A stretch of DNA of 64,000 bases from DAISJI01 sp964559835 (GCA_964559835.1 CAZLJE010000009.1:1-64000), one strand, 5' to 3'. Shown: positions 8,782 through 17,052, numbered from the stretch's first letter. Notes: generated from the letters alone by a model not told the origin. Numbers and translations are program-made.

Positions 8782-10254
8782 ATGAGCATGAAAGAGATTG
8801 CGTCGTGGGCGCTGAACGTCTGCAACGCGCGCGGGGTACAGTTCGCCGATCTGCGCATCGTGGACGAGCGGCAGCGAGGGCTGGCGACGAAGAACGGGAA
8901 GATCGCGCAAGCGTCGGACAGCGACTCGATGGGCATCGGGATCCGCGTGCTCGCGAACGGCTCGTGGGGTTTTGCCGCAACCGAGGACCTGACGCGCGAG
9001 GGCGTTGAGATTACGGCGCAACAGGCGGTAGAGATTGCGCGCGCGTCGGCCCAGGTGAAAGAGCACGACGTCGTGCTGGCTCCGGAGAAAGCGCACGTGG
9101 ATGACTGGGCCAGCCCATGCAAGATCGATCCGTTCGGGATCTCGGTGGAGCAGAACCTCGAATTGCTGATGAAGATCGATGCGGAATTGCTCAAGGTGAA
9201 GGGCATCACGCTGGCGGAGACGAGCATGAGTTTCCGCCGCTACGAGCAGTGGTACTACTCGAGCGACGGCGCCGACATCCACCAGGTGAAAACCACGACG
9301 GGCGCGGGATACACATGCATGTCGTTCGCCGGGACGGAGATTCAGAAGCGCTCGTATCCGAATTCTTTCGGCGGACAGCATCAGGACAAGGGATACGAAC
9401 TGGTCCACGAGTTGAAGCTGCTGGAGAATGCGCAGCGGGTCGCCGAGGAGTGCGTCGCGCTGCACAAGGCGGACCAGTGTCCGGAAGGCAAGTTCACGAT
9501 CATCCTGGACTCCTCGCAATTGGGGTTGCAGATCCATGAATCCATCGGGCACCCGATCGAACTGGACCGCGTACTGGGCATGGAAGCGAACTTCGCCGGG
9601 ACATCGTTCCTGACGCTGGAGAAATTGCGTAAGCTGCGATACGGGAGCGACCTGGTGAACGTGGTCGCCGACGCGACGGAGAAACACGGACCGGGATTGG
9701 GCTCGTTCAAGTATGACGACGAGGGCGTCGAGGCGCAGTGCACGCCTATCATCAGCAACGGGCTATTCACAGGATATTTGAGTTCGCGAGAAACGGCGCC
9801 CATGATCGGATTAAACCGCAGCGGCGGGACGGTGCGCGCCGAGGGGTGGAACCGGCTGCCGATGATCCGGATGACGAACATCAGCATCCGGCCCGGCGAG
9901 AAGCCGCTCACGCAAGAGCAACTCATCGCCGACACCGACCATGGAATCTTTTTCCAGACGAACCGGTCGTGGTCGATCGACGACAAGCGCTACAACTTCC
10001 AGTTCGGTACCGAGATCGGTTGGGAGATCAAGGGCGGAAAACTGGGACGGATGTTGAAGAACCCGTCATATTCGGGGATCACCACGGAGTTTTGGAATTC
10101 GATGGACGCGATCTGCTCGCGCGACCAGTGGACGTTGTGGGGTACGCCGAACTGTGGCAAAGGACAACCTCAACAAGTCATGGGGACAGGACATGGCGCG
10201 AGCCCGGCGCGATTCAGGAACGTGACGGTCGGGACTGCGTACAAGGGCAGTTAA
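8782..10254 (+). CDS. tldD: TldD metalloprotease
   Basis: 490 residues. The zinc-binding motif HExxxH is present as HESIGHPIE (about residues 253-261), followed by the TldD hallmark regions KHGPGLGSFKYDDEG and TNISIRPGE. With TldE it forms a heterodimeric protease barrel that degrades unfolded peptides and trims some RiPP precursors. The gene for the partner lies 62 bases downstream on the same strand. No candidate peptide precursor is seen beside it, so a housekeeping role is more likely. ATG 8782 (MSMKEIA) is used; MKEIA at 8788 is an alternative. Confidence 0.96.
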   Translation: MSMKEIASWALNVCNARGVQFADLRIVDERQRGLATKNGKIAQASDSDSMGIGIRVLANGSWGFAATEDLTREGVEITAQQAVEIARASAQVKEHDVVLAPEKAHVDDWASPCKIDPFGISVEQNLELLMKIDAELLKVKGITLAETSMSFRRYEQWYYSSDGADIHQVKTTTGAGYTCMSFAGTEIQKRSYPNSFGGQHQDKGYELVHELKLLENAQRVAEECVALHKADQCPEGKFTIILDSSQLGLQIHESIGHPIELDRVLGMEANFAGTSFLTLEKLRKLRYGSDLVNVVADATEKHGPGLGSFKYDDEGVEAQCTPIISNGLFTGYLSSRETAPMIGLNRSGGTVRAEGWNRLPMIRMTNISIRPGEKPLTQEQLIADTDHGIFFQTNRSWSIDDKRYNFQFGTEIGWEIKGGKLGRMLKNPSYSGITTEFWNSMDAICSRDQWTLWGTPNCGKGQPQQVMGTGHGASPARFRNVTVGTAYKGS

Positions 10255-10259
10255 GGAAA

Positions 10260-10307
10260 AAGCGGTTCACACGAAGGTCACGAAGTGCACACGAAGGCCA
10301 CGAAGGA
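10260..10307. repeat. degenerate tandem 10-mer (cacgaaggnc) in tldD-tldE gap
   Basis: The gap holds acacgaaggtcacgaag, then acacgaaggccacgaagg, a roughly 10-base periodic repeat of cacgaaggnc. It matches the dispersed family noted near 4807 and 8636. It separates two co-directional genes that normally form an operon. Confidence 0.6.
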
Positions 10308-10316
10308 AAGACGTCG

Positions 10317-11690
10317 ATGCTCACGCAAGACAAAGTCCAGGACACCTTCGACCGCATCAAGAAGTTCGCGACGGCGGATGAAGTTGAGTTGCTGATCGCC
10401 GGCGGCAAGAGCGCGCTGACGCGGTTCGCGAACAACACCATTCACCAGAACGTTGCGGAAGAGAATTATCACGTATCGGTTCGCACGGTTTTCGGCGGAA
10501 AAACGGCGCGGGCGACGACCAACAAATTTGATGACGAGAGTGTCCGCCAGTGCGTGAAAGCCAGCGAGGCTCTGGCGCGCGTGCAGCACGACGATCCCGA
10601 CCTGCTGCCGATGGCCGGGCCCGAAGCATTTGGCGACGGCCCGCAAGTCGGGCGCGCGTTCTTTGAGACGGCGAGTCTCGGTCCGGCGGAGCGTGCAGCC
10701 GGAGTGGCGAAGATCGTCGAGATAGCAAAGCGCCAGGCGCTGACGACAGCCGGAATCTTCTCGAGTTCGGAGTCGGTCGAAGCGGTCGTGAACTCGCGCG
10801 GGCTCCTGGCGTTTCACACGCACACATCGGCGGAGATCTCGGTCACCATGCTGGACACGGATTCTTCGGGCTGGCAGAAGTTCAATTCGCCGGACGCGCG
10901 GATTCTCGACCCGGTGGCACTGGCAGAGACGGCGGCGAAAAAGGCGCGCGCTTCGGCGGGACCCCAGGAATTGGCGCCGGGGAAGTACACGGTCATCCTG
11001 GAGCCCGCGGCGGTCCTGGATATGGTTGGGTTCATGTTCTGGGACTGGGGCGGGCAGGCGATCCTGGACGAGCGGTCGTTCCTCAACAACCGCATCGGGA
11101 CGCAGTTGTTCGGGCAGAACATCACGATCAGAGACGATGCCTATCATCCGTTGCAATCGGGCGCGCCGTTTGACGGCGAAGGCGTCCGGAGAAAGCAAGT
11201 GGCGCTGGTCGAGAACGGAGTGCCGCGCCGGCTGGTGTACGCGCGAGGAACGGCGGAAAAAATGAAGAAGAGTGAGCACGCGGCGAAAGTCGGCCCGGTG
11301 GAGGCGACCGGGCACGGCTTCCCGCTGCCCAACGAGATCGGCGAGATACCGATGAACATCGTGTTCGGCGGCGGGTCGAAATCACTGGCCGACATGATCG
11401 CCGGTACCGAGCGCGGGGTGCTGGTGACGCGGCTGTGGTATATCCGCGAGGTCGATCCGTACGAGAAGATCCTGACGGGGATGACGCGGGATGGCACGTT
11501 CTACGTCGAGAACGGCAAAGTCAAGCACGGGATCCGGAACTTCCGGTTCAACGAGAGCCTGGTGCACATGCTCGCCAACGTCGAGGAGATGGGGGAACCG
11601 GTTCGGGCCAGCGGGGAGGAATCGTTCGACATGGTCGTCCCGCCGATGAAAGTGCGGGAGTTCAATTTCACCGAGGTGACGAAGTTCTAG
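10317..11690 (+). CDS. pmbA: TldE/PmbA-like protease subunit
   Basis: 457 residues, partner of TldD. It lacks the HExxxH motif, as expected for the E subunit. Recognisable TldE regions: SSESVEAVVNSRGLLAFHTH, PGKYTVILEPAAVLDMVGF and TRLWYIREVDP. ATG 10317 is the first codon consistent with the family N-terminus (MLTQDKVQDTFDRIKKFA); the frame is open upstream to 9738 but that part overlaps tldD and is not coding. It acts with TldD in the cytoplasm. Confidence 0.95.
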   Translation: MLTQDKVQDTFDRIKKFATADEVELLIAGGKSALTRFANNTIHQNVAEENYHVSVRTVFGGKTARATTNKFDDESVRQCVKASEALARVQHDDPDLLPMAGPEAFGDGPQVGRAFFETASLGPAERAAGVAKIVEIAKRQALTTAGIFSSSESVEAVVNSRGLLAFHTHTSAEISVTMLDTDSSGWQKFNSPDARILDPVALAETAAKKARASAGPQELAPGKYTVILEPAAVLDMVGFMFWDWGGQAILDERSFLNNRIGTQLFGQNITIRDDAYHPLQSGAPFDGEGVRRKQVALVENGVPRRLVYARGTAEKMKKSEHAAKVGPVEATGHGFPLPNEIGEIPMNIVFGGGSKSLADMIAGTERGVLVTRLWYIREVDPYEKILTGMTRDGTFYVENGKVKHGIRNFRFNESLVHMLANVEEMGEPVRASGEESFDMVVPPMKVREFNFTEVTKF

Positions 11691-11926
11691 GAGGAGGAGC
11701 GCGGAGCGCGGGGCGCGGTACCCAACTGCCGGTTAGAGTTCAGACAAAGAAATGCGCTCTGGGTGGGGTTTTGGGAGAGATTACCCCCGCTTCCAAAACC
11801 AGTCAGGGTGGGGCACCCAACGAGCCGAAGTGGGGCACTCGGCGGTAACCACATGAGTCACAAGGCCGTCATCACTTTGGTAACTTTCAAATATTCGATA
11901 AGCCGTATAATCTCTAGCCCTTGCGC

Positions 11927-12250
11927 ATGAAAGCCCAAGCAGAACAATCCGAATTACGGGGTGCAGTCCGGTTCCCCGTCAAGCTCCCCATCTCGGTCAC
12001 GGTTGGAGGAGAACAGGTCACGGCGGAGACATTTAACATGTCGGCCGGAGGGATGCTGTTCCACCTCGAATCGGATATGCAGGTCGGTTCTAATATCGAA
12101 TTCCAGATTGCCATGCCGGCGGCGGTACTCGGTTCCGCCACGGACGTCATGGTGACGGGTTCGGCGCGAGTAGTACGCTGCAATGCGGAAGGCGAACGGC
12201 GTGCAGTCGCGGCGGTGATCGACGAATATAAATTCGAACGACGCCAGTAG
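11927..12250 (+). CDS. PilZ domain protein
   Basis: 107 residues, a single PilZ domain: RGAVRFPVKLPISV followed by FNMSAGGMLFHLE, the R(xxx)R-like and (D/N)xSxxG c-di-GMP-binding elements. The usual RxxxR is modified (RGAVR is present: R13 to R17). It may be a c-di-GMP receptor; the GGDEF protein at the window start is a possible source of the nucleotide. The 236-base gap upstream (11691-11926) shows no gene. It is followed after 33 bases by the response regulator on the same strand. Confidence 0.85.
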   Translation: MKAQAEQSELRGAVRFPVKLPISVTVGGEQVTAETFNMSAGGMLFHLESDMQVGSNIEFQIAMPAAVLGSATDVMVTGSARVVRCNAEGERRAVAAVIDEYKFERRQ

Positions 12251-12283
12251 ACACCGTTCAGTTTTCCCGGGGGAGAGAGGTCG

Positions 12284-13036
12284 ATGGCCGAAGCGGCCAA
12301 GGCAATGCCGTCGCCTAAACAAGAGCCGGACGCTCGTCCACAGCCCATCCGCGTCATTCTCGTTGATTCCCAGGCCATTTTCCGAGTCGGTGTCCGCAAG
12401 GTAGTCGCGGTCGAGGACGATCTGCGTGTGGTGGCGCAGGCCGAATCGCTGGGTCAAGCGCTTGCCGCTATTGCCAAGTTTCCCGCAGATATCCTGCTGT
12501 TCGAGTCGCGGATCTCACCCAACCCGCCGGAGGCAGTGTCGGAAATCCTGAAGAAGGCGCCGGAATTGAGGGTCGTGGTGGTCACGGGCGATCTCGATGC
12601 CGACACCACCGTGGAATATCTACGGCGAGGAGTGAAGGGAATCGTGAACCGGGCGATCACGCCGGACCTGCTGATCCGTTGCGTGCGGCGCGTCGCCGAA
12701 GGAGAGATCTGGCTGGAGAACCGCGGCGTGAACTGGGTGATCGAGGCGTACAAGTCGCAGGCTTCGATGCTGACATCGCCGCGCCCCAAGAACCGCCTGA
12801 CCGACAAGGAACTGCTGATCGTCTCCTGCGTTACGCAGGGCATGCGCAACAAGGAGATCGCGCAGGAAGTCGGGACGACCGAGCAGGTGATCAAGAACTA
12901 CCTGCGCAAGGTGTACGACAAGCTCGGTGTGTCCGACCGGCTGGAACTCGCGCTCTACTGCATTCATCACCGTCTGCTCGAAAAAAACGCCGCTGAAAAT
13001 GGGACCGAAACCGGCGCCGCTGACGCCACGCAATAG
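12284..13036 (+). CDS. NarL/LuxR-type response regulator with atypical receiver
   Basis: 250 residues. A receiver domain (IRVILVDSQAIFRVGVRKVV onward, about residues 23-140) is followed by a LuxR HTH (RLTDKELLIVSCVTQG, then NKEIAQEVGTTEQVIKNYLR). In the receiver the position of the phosphoacceptor Asp reads ILLFE, i.e. Glu, the acidic pair is reduced to one Asp (LVDSQ), and the conserved Lys reads Arg (IVNR). These changes suggest a receiver that is not switched by Asp phosphorylation and may be constitutively active or respond through protein contacts. The HTH looks intact. No histidine kinase gene is adjacent. Confidence 0.85.
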   Translation: MAEAAKAMPSPKQEPDARPQPIRVILVDSQAIFRVGVRKVVAVEDDLRVVAQAESLGQALAAIAKFPADILLFESRISPNPPEAVSEILKKAPELRVVVVTGDLDADTTVEYLRRGVKGIVNRAITPDLLIRCVRRVAEGEIWLENRGVNWVIEAYKSQASMLTSPRPKNRLTDKELLIVSCVTQGMRNKEIAQEVGTTEQVIKNYLRKVYDKLGVSDRLELALYCIHHRLLEKNAAENGTETGAADATQ

Positions 13037-13187
13037 GCGCAAGGCTCAAGGAATAAGGCTCAAGCAAAGACAGTTTCGGGGAGTGCTGACTCCTGACGCG
13101 CAATTGTCCTCCGGCTGCTAAAATAGATACGCCCGCCTAGTTTTTCCCCGGCCTGCGCAATTGCGGCGCGAGCCAGGGCCTCCGAGC

Positions 13188-13277
13188 GGAGAGATGGCCG
13201 AGTGGCTGAAGGCGCACGCTTGGAAAGCGTGTATACGGGAAACTGTATCCAGGGTTCGAATCCCTGTCTCTCCGCCA
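13188..13277 (+). tRNA. tRNA-Ser (GGA)
   Basis: A 90-base tRNA with CCA encoded. Acceptor arms ggagaga (13188-13194) and tctctcc (13267-13273) pair fully; G is the discriminator. The anticodon stem-loop reads acgct-tgGAAag-cgt-like with loop TTGGAAA, anticodon GGA. A long variable arm (tatacgggaaactgtat) marks it as class II, and the T arm agggttcgaatccct is canonical. Its 3' end is the integration site of the element that follows. Confidence 0.97.
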
Positions 13278-13280
13278 GCA
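13259..13280 (+). other. attL: 22-bp core inside tRNA-Ser 3' end
   Basis: The last 19 bases of the tRNA plus GCA (13259-13280) are repeated exactly at 26250-26271. The integrase gene starts 65 bases downstream. The tRNA stays intact at this side, the normal outcome for integration into a tRNA 3' end. Confidence 0.93.
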
Positions 13281-13308
13281 TTTTTGATTTGTGTAACTTA
13301 GCGGCATG

Positions 13309-13331
13309 TGATACCTTCCCTGATACCGAAA
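13309..13331 (+). promoter_or_regulatory. paired TGATACC sites next to attL (candidate integrase arm sites)
   Basis: TGATACC at 13309-13315 and TGATACCGAAA at 13321-13331, 29-51 bases inside attL. The same pair arrangement occurs near attR at 26091-26110 and in mid-element at 21910-21931. Directly repeated short words flanking both att cores are the usual layout of tyrosine-integrase arm-type binding sites. Binding is inferred. Confidence 0.55.
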
Positions 13332-13344
13332 CCAGGGAGGGCCG

Positions 13345-14499
13345 ATGCACCGCGAAGTCAATCTCACCAAACGCGTAATGACGGAAGCGGGGCTGCGCTA
13401 CTGCCCCGTCGTGATGTCCAACAATGGCCGCGTTAAGCCCGATTGGGTCAAGGTAGGCGAAGAATCTGAACACCACCCGGAGGGTGCCTACTATCTTGAA
13501 TGGCGCGAGAACGGTAAGCGCCGCCGCTTGTCCGTGGGCAACAACGCACAGGATGCAGCCGCGCGCCGTCTCGCCAAAGAAGCCGAACTGAACGCCCGCA
13601 ACCACGGCTTGCAAGTCACCGCGCCAGACGAAGCGAACGGGAGGCGCTCACTCTCTGAAGCTGCCAATCGTTACCTCACCGAAACGGAGATCACGAAAAA
13701 GGCGAAGACATACGCGGCCTATTCCACGGCGCTCCAATATTTTCGGGAGTCCTGCGCGAAGCAGCACCTGGAGGAAATCGAGCGCCACGACCTTGTGAAA
13801 TTCATCGGGTATCTGAGGGACACGAAAAAGCAGTCGCCGCGCAGCACGTACAACAAATTTGCGAACATAATCATGTTCCTTAAGGCGCAAGGGATTCGCG
13901 GGCTGGCAAACAAAAACGATTGGCCGCGCTTCACACAAGAAACGCCCGAGATATACGAGCAGGCGGAATTGGATACGCTGTTCTCCGCGTGCGAGGCCGA
14001 CGAGCGGCTGTGGTTTGAGTTCTTCCTGTACACGGGGATGCGCGAGCAGGAAGTCATGCACTGCTACTGGCGGGACGTGAACCTGAAGGCGCGCACTGTC
14101 CGCGTGACACACAAGCCGGATCGCGGGTGGACGCCGAAGGCATATAAAGAACGGGAAATTCCTATCCCCGACAAACTCGCCGTCGCGCTGGAAGCGCACA
14201 AGCCACGCACCGAAGCGGGGAAAGCCTGTCCACTGCTGTTTCCAACGGCGGGCTGTAAACCGAAGCTCGATTTCCTCGACTGCCTGAAGGCGGTCGCCAA
14301 GCGCGCGAAGCTCGATCCTGAGAATTTCTGGTTGCACAAGTTCCGCGCGACGTTCGCAACGCGCTGCCTTTGGGAAGGTGTGGACTTGCGGACAGTGCAA
14401 GCGTGGATGGGGCACTCTGATTTGGAATCAACCATGCGCTACCTGAAGCCGCAACGGAACGAGTCAGTTCGCGCGAAGGTGAATGAGATTTGGGCCTGA
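13345..14499 (+). CDS. tyrosine recombinase / phage integrase
   Basis: 384 residues. N-terminal arm-binding region, core-binding SAM-like domain (RSLSEAANRYLTETEITKKA, about residues 95-180) and the catalytic domain with the conserved Arg in YTGMREQEV, H-x-x-R as HKFRATFAT, and the final box MGHSDLESTMRYL containing the Tyr nucleophile. ATG 13345 has AGGGAGG just upstream. It lies beside attL, as usual for tRNA-targeting elements, and would catalyse integration into and excision from the tRNA-Ser gene. Confidence 0.96.
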   Translation: MHREVNLTKRVMTEAGLRYCPVVMSNNGRVKPDWVKVGEESEHHPEGAYYLEWRENGKRRRLSVGNNAQDAAARRLAKEAELNARNHGLQVTAPDEANGRRSLSEAANRYLTETEITKKAKTYAAYSTALQYFRESCAKQHLEEIERHDLVKFIGYLRDTKKQSPRSTYNKFANIIMFLKAQGIRGLANKNDWPRFTQETPEIYEQAELDTLFSACEADERLWFEFFLYTGMREQEVMHCYWRDVNLKARTVRVTHKPDRGWTPKAYKEREIPIPDKLAVALEAHKPRTEAGKACPLLFPTAGCKPKLDFLDCLKAVAKRAKLDPENFWLHKFRATFATRCLWEGVDLRTVQAWMGHSDLESTMRYLKPQRNESVRAKVNEIWA

Positions 14500-14513
14500 G
14501 TCACTTCCGAACG

Positions 14514-14551
14514 TAAAAAAGCCCGGACGGTAATCCCGTTCCGGGTTTTGT
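14514..14551 (+). terminator. intrinsic terminator after integrase
   Basis: gtaaaaaagcccgga (from 14514) is complementary to tccgggttttgtttt (14540 onward): cccgga pairs with tccggg, flanked by A-rich and T-rich arms. It lies 14 bases after the integrase stop and can act in both directions. Confidence 0.8.
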
Positions 14552-14643
14552 TTTGTGCGTGTGGCGCTCTGCTGCGTCACTACATCGCGTCACGATATTT
14601 AGGGCTTGACGGCGCTAATAGGTTTGATATCGTGCGGCCCGCT

Positions 14644-14796
14644 ATGACCGCGAAGATCATCCCATTTCCCACGACGCCCGCCTGCCACATCCTCCCCAAG
14701 CTCCGCGACGGATCGCCGCGCGCACCGCTGCCGAAAGAACCAGACGAGCCGTGCCGCGTGCTACAGATGCCCGCGCCCCTGAGTGGCGCGGCGTAA
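14644..14796 (+). CDS. small hypothetical protein
   Basis: 50 residues, MTAKIIPFPTTPACHI onward, Pro-rich with two Cys near the ends. The IIPFP opening is seen in small phage and plasmid proteins. No clear ribosome binding site before ATG 14644, and the frame continues upstream to 14548. It lies between the integrase terminator and the HEPN-like gene. Coding status is uncertain. Confidence 0.35.
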   Translation: MTAKIIPFPTTPACHILPKLRDGSPRAPLPKEPDEPCRVLQMPAPLSGAA

Positions 14797-14806
14797 CCGA
14801 ATCGTG

Positions 14807-14822
14807 TGTCGGACATCCGACA
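14807..14822. promoter_or_regulatory. 16-bp palindrome upstream of the HEPN-like gene
   Basis: tgtcggacatccgaca: arms TGTCGGA and TCCGACA are exact complements around a CA spacer. It lies 13 bases before ATG 14836, a typical repressor position. The core GTCGGAC recurs in the iterated cluster at 21203-21623, so one element-encoded protein may read both. Confidence 0.45.
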
Positions 14823-14835
14823 TATACTTGGGGAT

Positions 14836-15495
14836 ATGAACGACGAACATCCGATGGAGAACGAACAACAGGAAGATTGGAAAAGCGACTACACGGCCTT
14901 TGAGATGTGGCCTTACGCGCGAGTGTTTCAGCACGATCCGACACCGAAGACGTGGGTTGACTTCACTGAAAGCTATTTCAGGGCAGCGAAGGCACTCATT
15001 GATAGCGTGATTGCCGGAGCACTATTTGAGGACGTTGAGGGCATCGCTGCCGTATTCCTGTTCAGGCACTATCTTGAACTGAAGCTGAAACAGATGATCC
15101 TAGCGGGTAGATGGATCAGGCCGGACGGAACCAATGCAAGTCGTGGTGAAGTCGAAGCCGTCAGGAACATTCACGGGCTCGAACAGCTCTGGGGGTCGGT
15201 GTTGGCGGACGTTAAGCCGAAGATTGCGCGCGATTGGGAGAAGTTCGACGTTCATTACGTTGAGCGGTGTGTACAGGAGTTCGCGCAGGTTGACCCGAAG
15301 GGCTTTACGCTTCGCTATTCAGGACAGGGGGCGGAGAAACTGTCCATCAATTTTGAGGCACTCCGTGCCGGTATGGATCACGTCCGACAGGTTCTAGAAG
15401 CCATTGCCGTATATTTAAGCGAAACATACGGCCAAAACGCCGAGTATGAGGCCATCCTCAGGGACGAAGTTGGCAGCCTCGACTGGCTCGCGTGA
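14836..15495 (+). CDS. HEPN-like helical protein
   Basis: 219 residues from ATG 14836 (GGGG just before it); GTG 14806 and ATG 14854 are alternatives. All-helical, with FLFRHYLELKLKQMILAGRW followed by NIHGLEQLWGSVL. The pattern R-H-x-L-E-L-x-L-K then H-x-L-x-x-L-W is that of HEPN-like proteins often found in defence islands and mobile elements. A strict R-x4-6-H RNase motif is not evident, so nuclease activity cannot be claimed. It overlaps no neighbour and is followed after one base by a zinc-ribbon gene, which suggests a two-gene unit behind the palindrome at 14807. Confidence 0.6.
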   Translation: MNDEHPMENEQQEDWKSDYTAFEMWPYARVFQHDPTPKTWVDFTESYFRAAKALIDSVIAGALFEDVEGIAAVFLFRHYLELKLKQMILAGRWIRPDGTNASRGEVEAVRNIHGLEQLWGSVLADVKPKIARDWEKFDVHYVERCVQEFAQVDPKGFTLRYSGQGAEKLSINFEALRAGMDHVRQVLEAIAVYLSETYGQNAEYEAILRDEVGSLDWLA

Positions 15496-15496
15496 G

Positions 15497-15679
15497 ATGC
15501 AGCACAAAGGCGCGCCATCGAAGCGGAAAACGAAGCTCCCGCCAGTGCCGACGTGGACGTGTCCGCACTGCTCGTTCGTCCACACGCCCGCGAACCTGAT
15601 GCGGATCGACGGCGAGAAGTTCAGGTGTCAGCAGTGCGGGCGCGACTTCGCCGCGAAGCCTTCTACGTCTTCCGAATGA
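15497..15679 (+). CDS. small zinc-ribbon protein
   Basis: 60 residues, MQHKGAPSKRKTKLPP then WTCPHCSFVHTP and FRCQQCGRDF: two CxxC knuckles 20 residues apart, a rubredoxin-like or TFIIS-like zinc ribbon. The basic N-terminus suggests nucleic-acid binding. It starts one base after the stop of the HEPN-like gene. The frame is open to 15446 but that part overlaps the upstream gene. Confidence 0.65.
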   Translation: MQHKGAPSKRKTKLPPVPTWTCPHCSFVHTPANLMRIDGEKFRCQQCGRDFAAKPSTSSE

Positions 15680-15724
15680 TCGCAACGGCCCGCTTCGCGC
15701 ACGGGCGATCCAGGACGCAAAAAG

Positions 15725-15754
15725 AGCCCCCGGCGACTTGCTTGGCCGGGGGCT
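15725..15754. terminator. bidirectional terminator hairpin
   Basis: agcccccggc (15725-15734) and gccgggggct (15745-15754) form a perfect 10-bp stem with a 10-base loop, preceded by gcaaaaag and followed by tataaa. It ends the plus-strand pair and may also stop the minus-strand operon. In 15755-16068 no firm gene is seen; a short minus-strand frame (about 15970-16110, with YNVFTVYHDGERIVIFSE) looks protein-like but lacks a good start. Confidence 0.75.
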
Positions 15755-16068
15755 TATAAATCGCCCGGATTGCGCGCGGGCGTCTAACACCGAGCAGGGT
15801 ACAAAACTCTCTGTCGGGCGGCAAGCGTCAACTAACGTCCGACAAGCAGACATCCCACTCTCAACGCGCGCACTCGAATTACCTAACTACGCACGGGGGA
15901 CACTCAGTTCCGCTGAGTTTGCCCGCCTCCCCTCTTCCGACCTATCGCAACGACGCTCCGCGTCACGGCGATGGCGTCCGACGTTCAGAAAAGATCACGA
16001 TGCGCTCACCGTCGTGGTATACCGTGAACACGTTATAGTCCCCGCGCGGTGGAGTGCGCCATCGCGGT

Positions 16069-16269
16069 TTAGCGAGTGGGCTGCTCGCCCGCCGCAATCA
16101 CCTGATCGAGCGAACGAGCGATCATGTCGGCGGCGATGCTGTAGAGCGGCGCAAGCTCTGGGTTGCGCGGCAAAACATTCCACACGGTTTCCAGCAGTTC
16201 AACGCGGAGCGGCTCATCCAGGCCGCGCCAAATCATGAGTTGTACAGCTACTCTGTCTTCGTTCGTCAT
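16069..16269 (-). CDS. small hypothetical protein, end of minus operon
   Basis: 66 residues, MTNEDRVAVQLMIWRGLDEP onward, helical and acidic. The ATG at 16269 overlaps the TGA of the preceding zinc-binding gene as ATGA, which decides this start over the longer open frame from 16341. Last recognisable gene of the seven-gene operon. Function unknown. Confidence 0.6.
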   Translation of the reverse strand: MTNEDRVAVQLMIWRGLDEPLRVELLETVWNVLPRNPELAPLYSIAADMIARSLDQVIAAGEQPTR

Positions 16270-16445
16270 CGCATTTCCCTTCGACAGTTCCCGCACAGTG
16301 GTCGCTTCGGACTGCCGTCGCTCTCGCAACGCACCCCACACTCACGACATGGCCGAAACCAGCCGCGCCGCTCGTACACAGCGGCGATTGCGGGGCGGCG
16401 CGCAATGCCGTGCAAGTCATTCCAACTCGACTCCGGCTTCGTCAT
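16266..16445 (-). CDS. small cysteine-rich zinc-binding protein
   Basis: 59 residues. MTKPESSWNDLHGIA is followed by CRECGVRCE and CGNCRREM, giving CxxC-x3-C and CxxC, a probable zinc-binding site. ATG 16445 overlaps the TGA of the upstream 202-residue gene and its own TGA overlaps the ATG of the next gene, so it is translationally coupled on both sides. Confidence 0.55.
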   Translation of the reverse strand: MTKPESSWNDLHGIARRPAIAAVYERRGWFRPCRECGVRCESDGSPKRPLCGNCRREMR

Positions 16446-17050
16446 CCCTGCCTCCGCGCGGCCCAGGCAGACGGCTCGTAGCTGACGCCCGGATTCTCTG
16501 CCGCATGTTCGCGGAGGAACTCATCGGCTTCGTCCAACAATTCGCGCAGAGAGCCGCTAGACGCGCGCGGTGCGTCGTCGTTCGGGGCGCTGCTGAGTGA
16601 TAGGTCTTCGGCGGGCAGGCGCTTCACGATTTCGTCGTACGCGGCCTGTTCTTCTGCTTCCGACATCTGCTCCTTGTCCATCCACGCGGCTGCGCGCCAG
16701 CCCGTCACGGTTTCCGTCAAGTCGTCTGTCGGGATGTAGTCGGCATCAACCAGCTTTTTTTCGATCATCTCGCCAATAACGCTTTGCTCGTAAGGATCGG
16801 AGCTGAAGTTGCGTAGGTCGGGCTGCTGGACTGAAACTCCGCGCGCACCGACAGCGGCGAGCAACTGTTCCACGCCTTCGTGTGTCATCGTGCGGGGAAG
16901 CTCAATCTCAAACCAGTCCGCGCCGTCGATATAGCTCCCGTCTTCGCGCTGCTTCGGTTTGCAGCCGTATTCGGCAATCGCCTTCAAGGCGTGCTTCGCT
17001 TGGCTCTTGGCCGCGAAGATGTCGTCGGCGGGGTTTATGTAGACTCGCAT
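16442..17050 (-). CDS. hypothetical protein, acidic
   Basis: 202 residues. The N-terminal half is a small alpha/beta domain (MRVYINPADDIFAAKSQAKH, WFEIELPRTMTHEGVEQLLA); the C-terminal half is acidic and helical (LLDEADEFLREHAAENPG). GGAG sits 8-11 bases before ATG 17050. Fifth gene of the minus operon. No family recognised. Confidence 0.6.
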   Translation of the reverse strand: MRVYINPADDIFAAKSQAKHALKAIAEYGCKPKQREDGSYIDGADWFEIELPRTMTHEGVEQLLAAVGARGVSVQQPDLRNFSSDPYEQSVIGEMIEKKLVDADYIPTDDLTETVTGWRAAAWMDKEQMSEAEEQAAYDEIVKRLPAEDLSLSSAPNDDAPRASSGSLRELLDEADEFLREHAAENPGVSYEPSAWAARRQG

Positions 17051-17052
17051 TG

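Noticed and set aside
8782..11690. RiPP/microcin cluster around tldD-tldE
   Set aside because: No precursor-like small ORF, transporter or modification enzyme is adjacent; the pair is widespread as a housekeeping protease.
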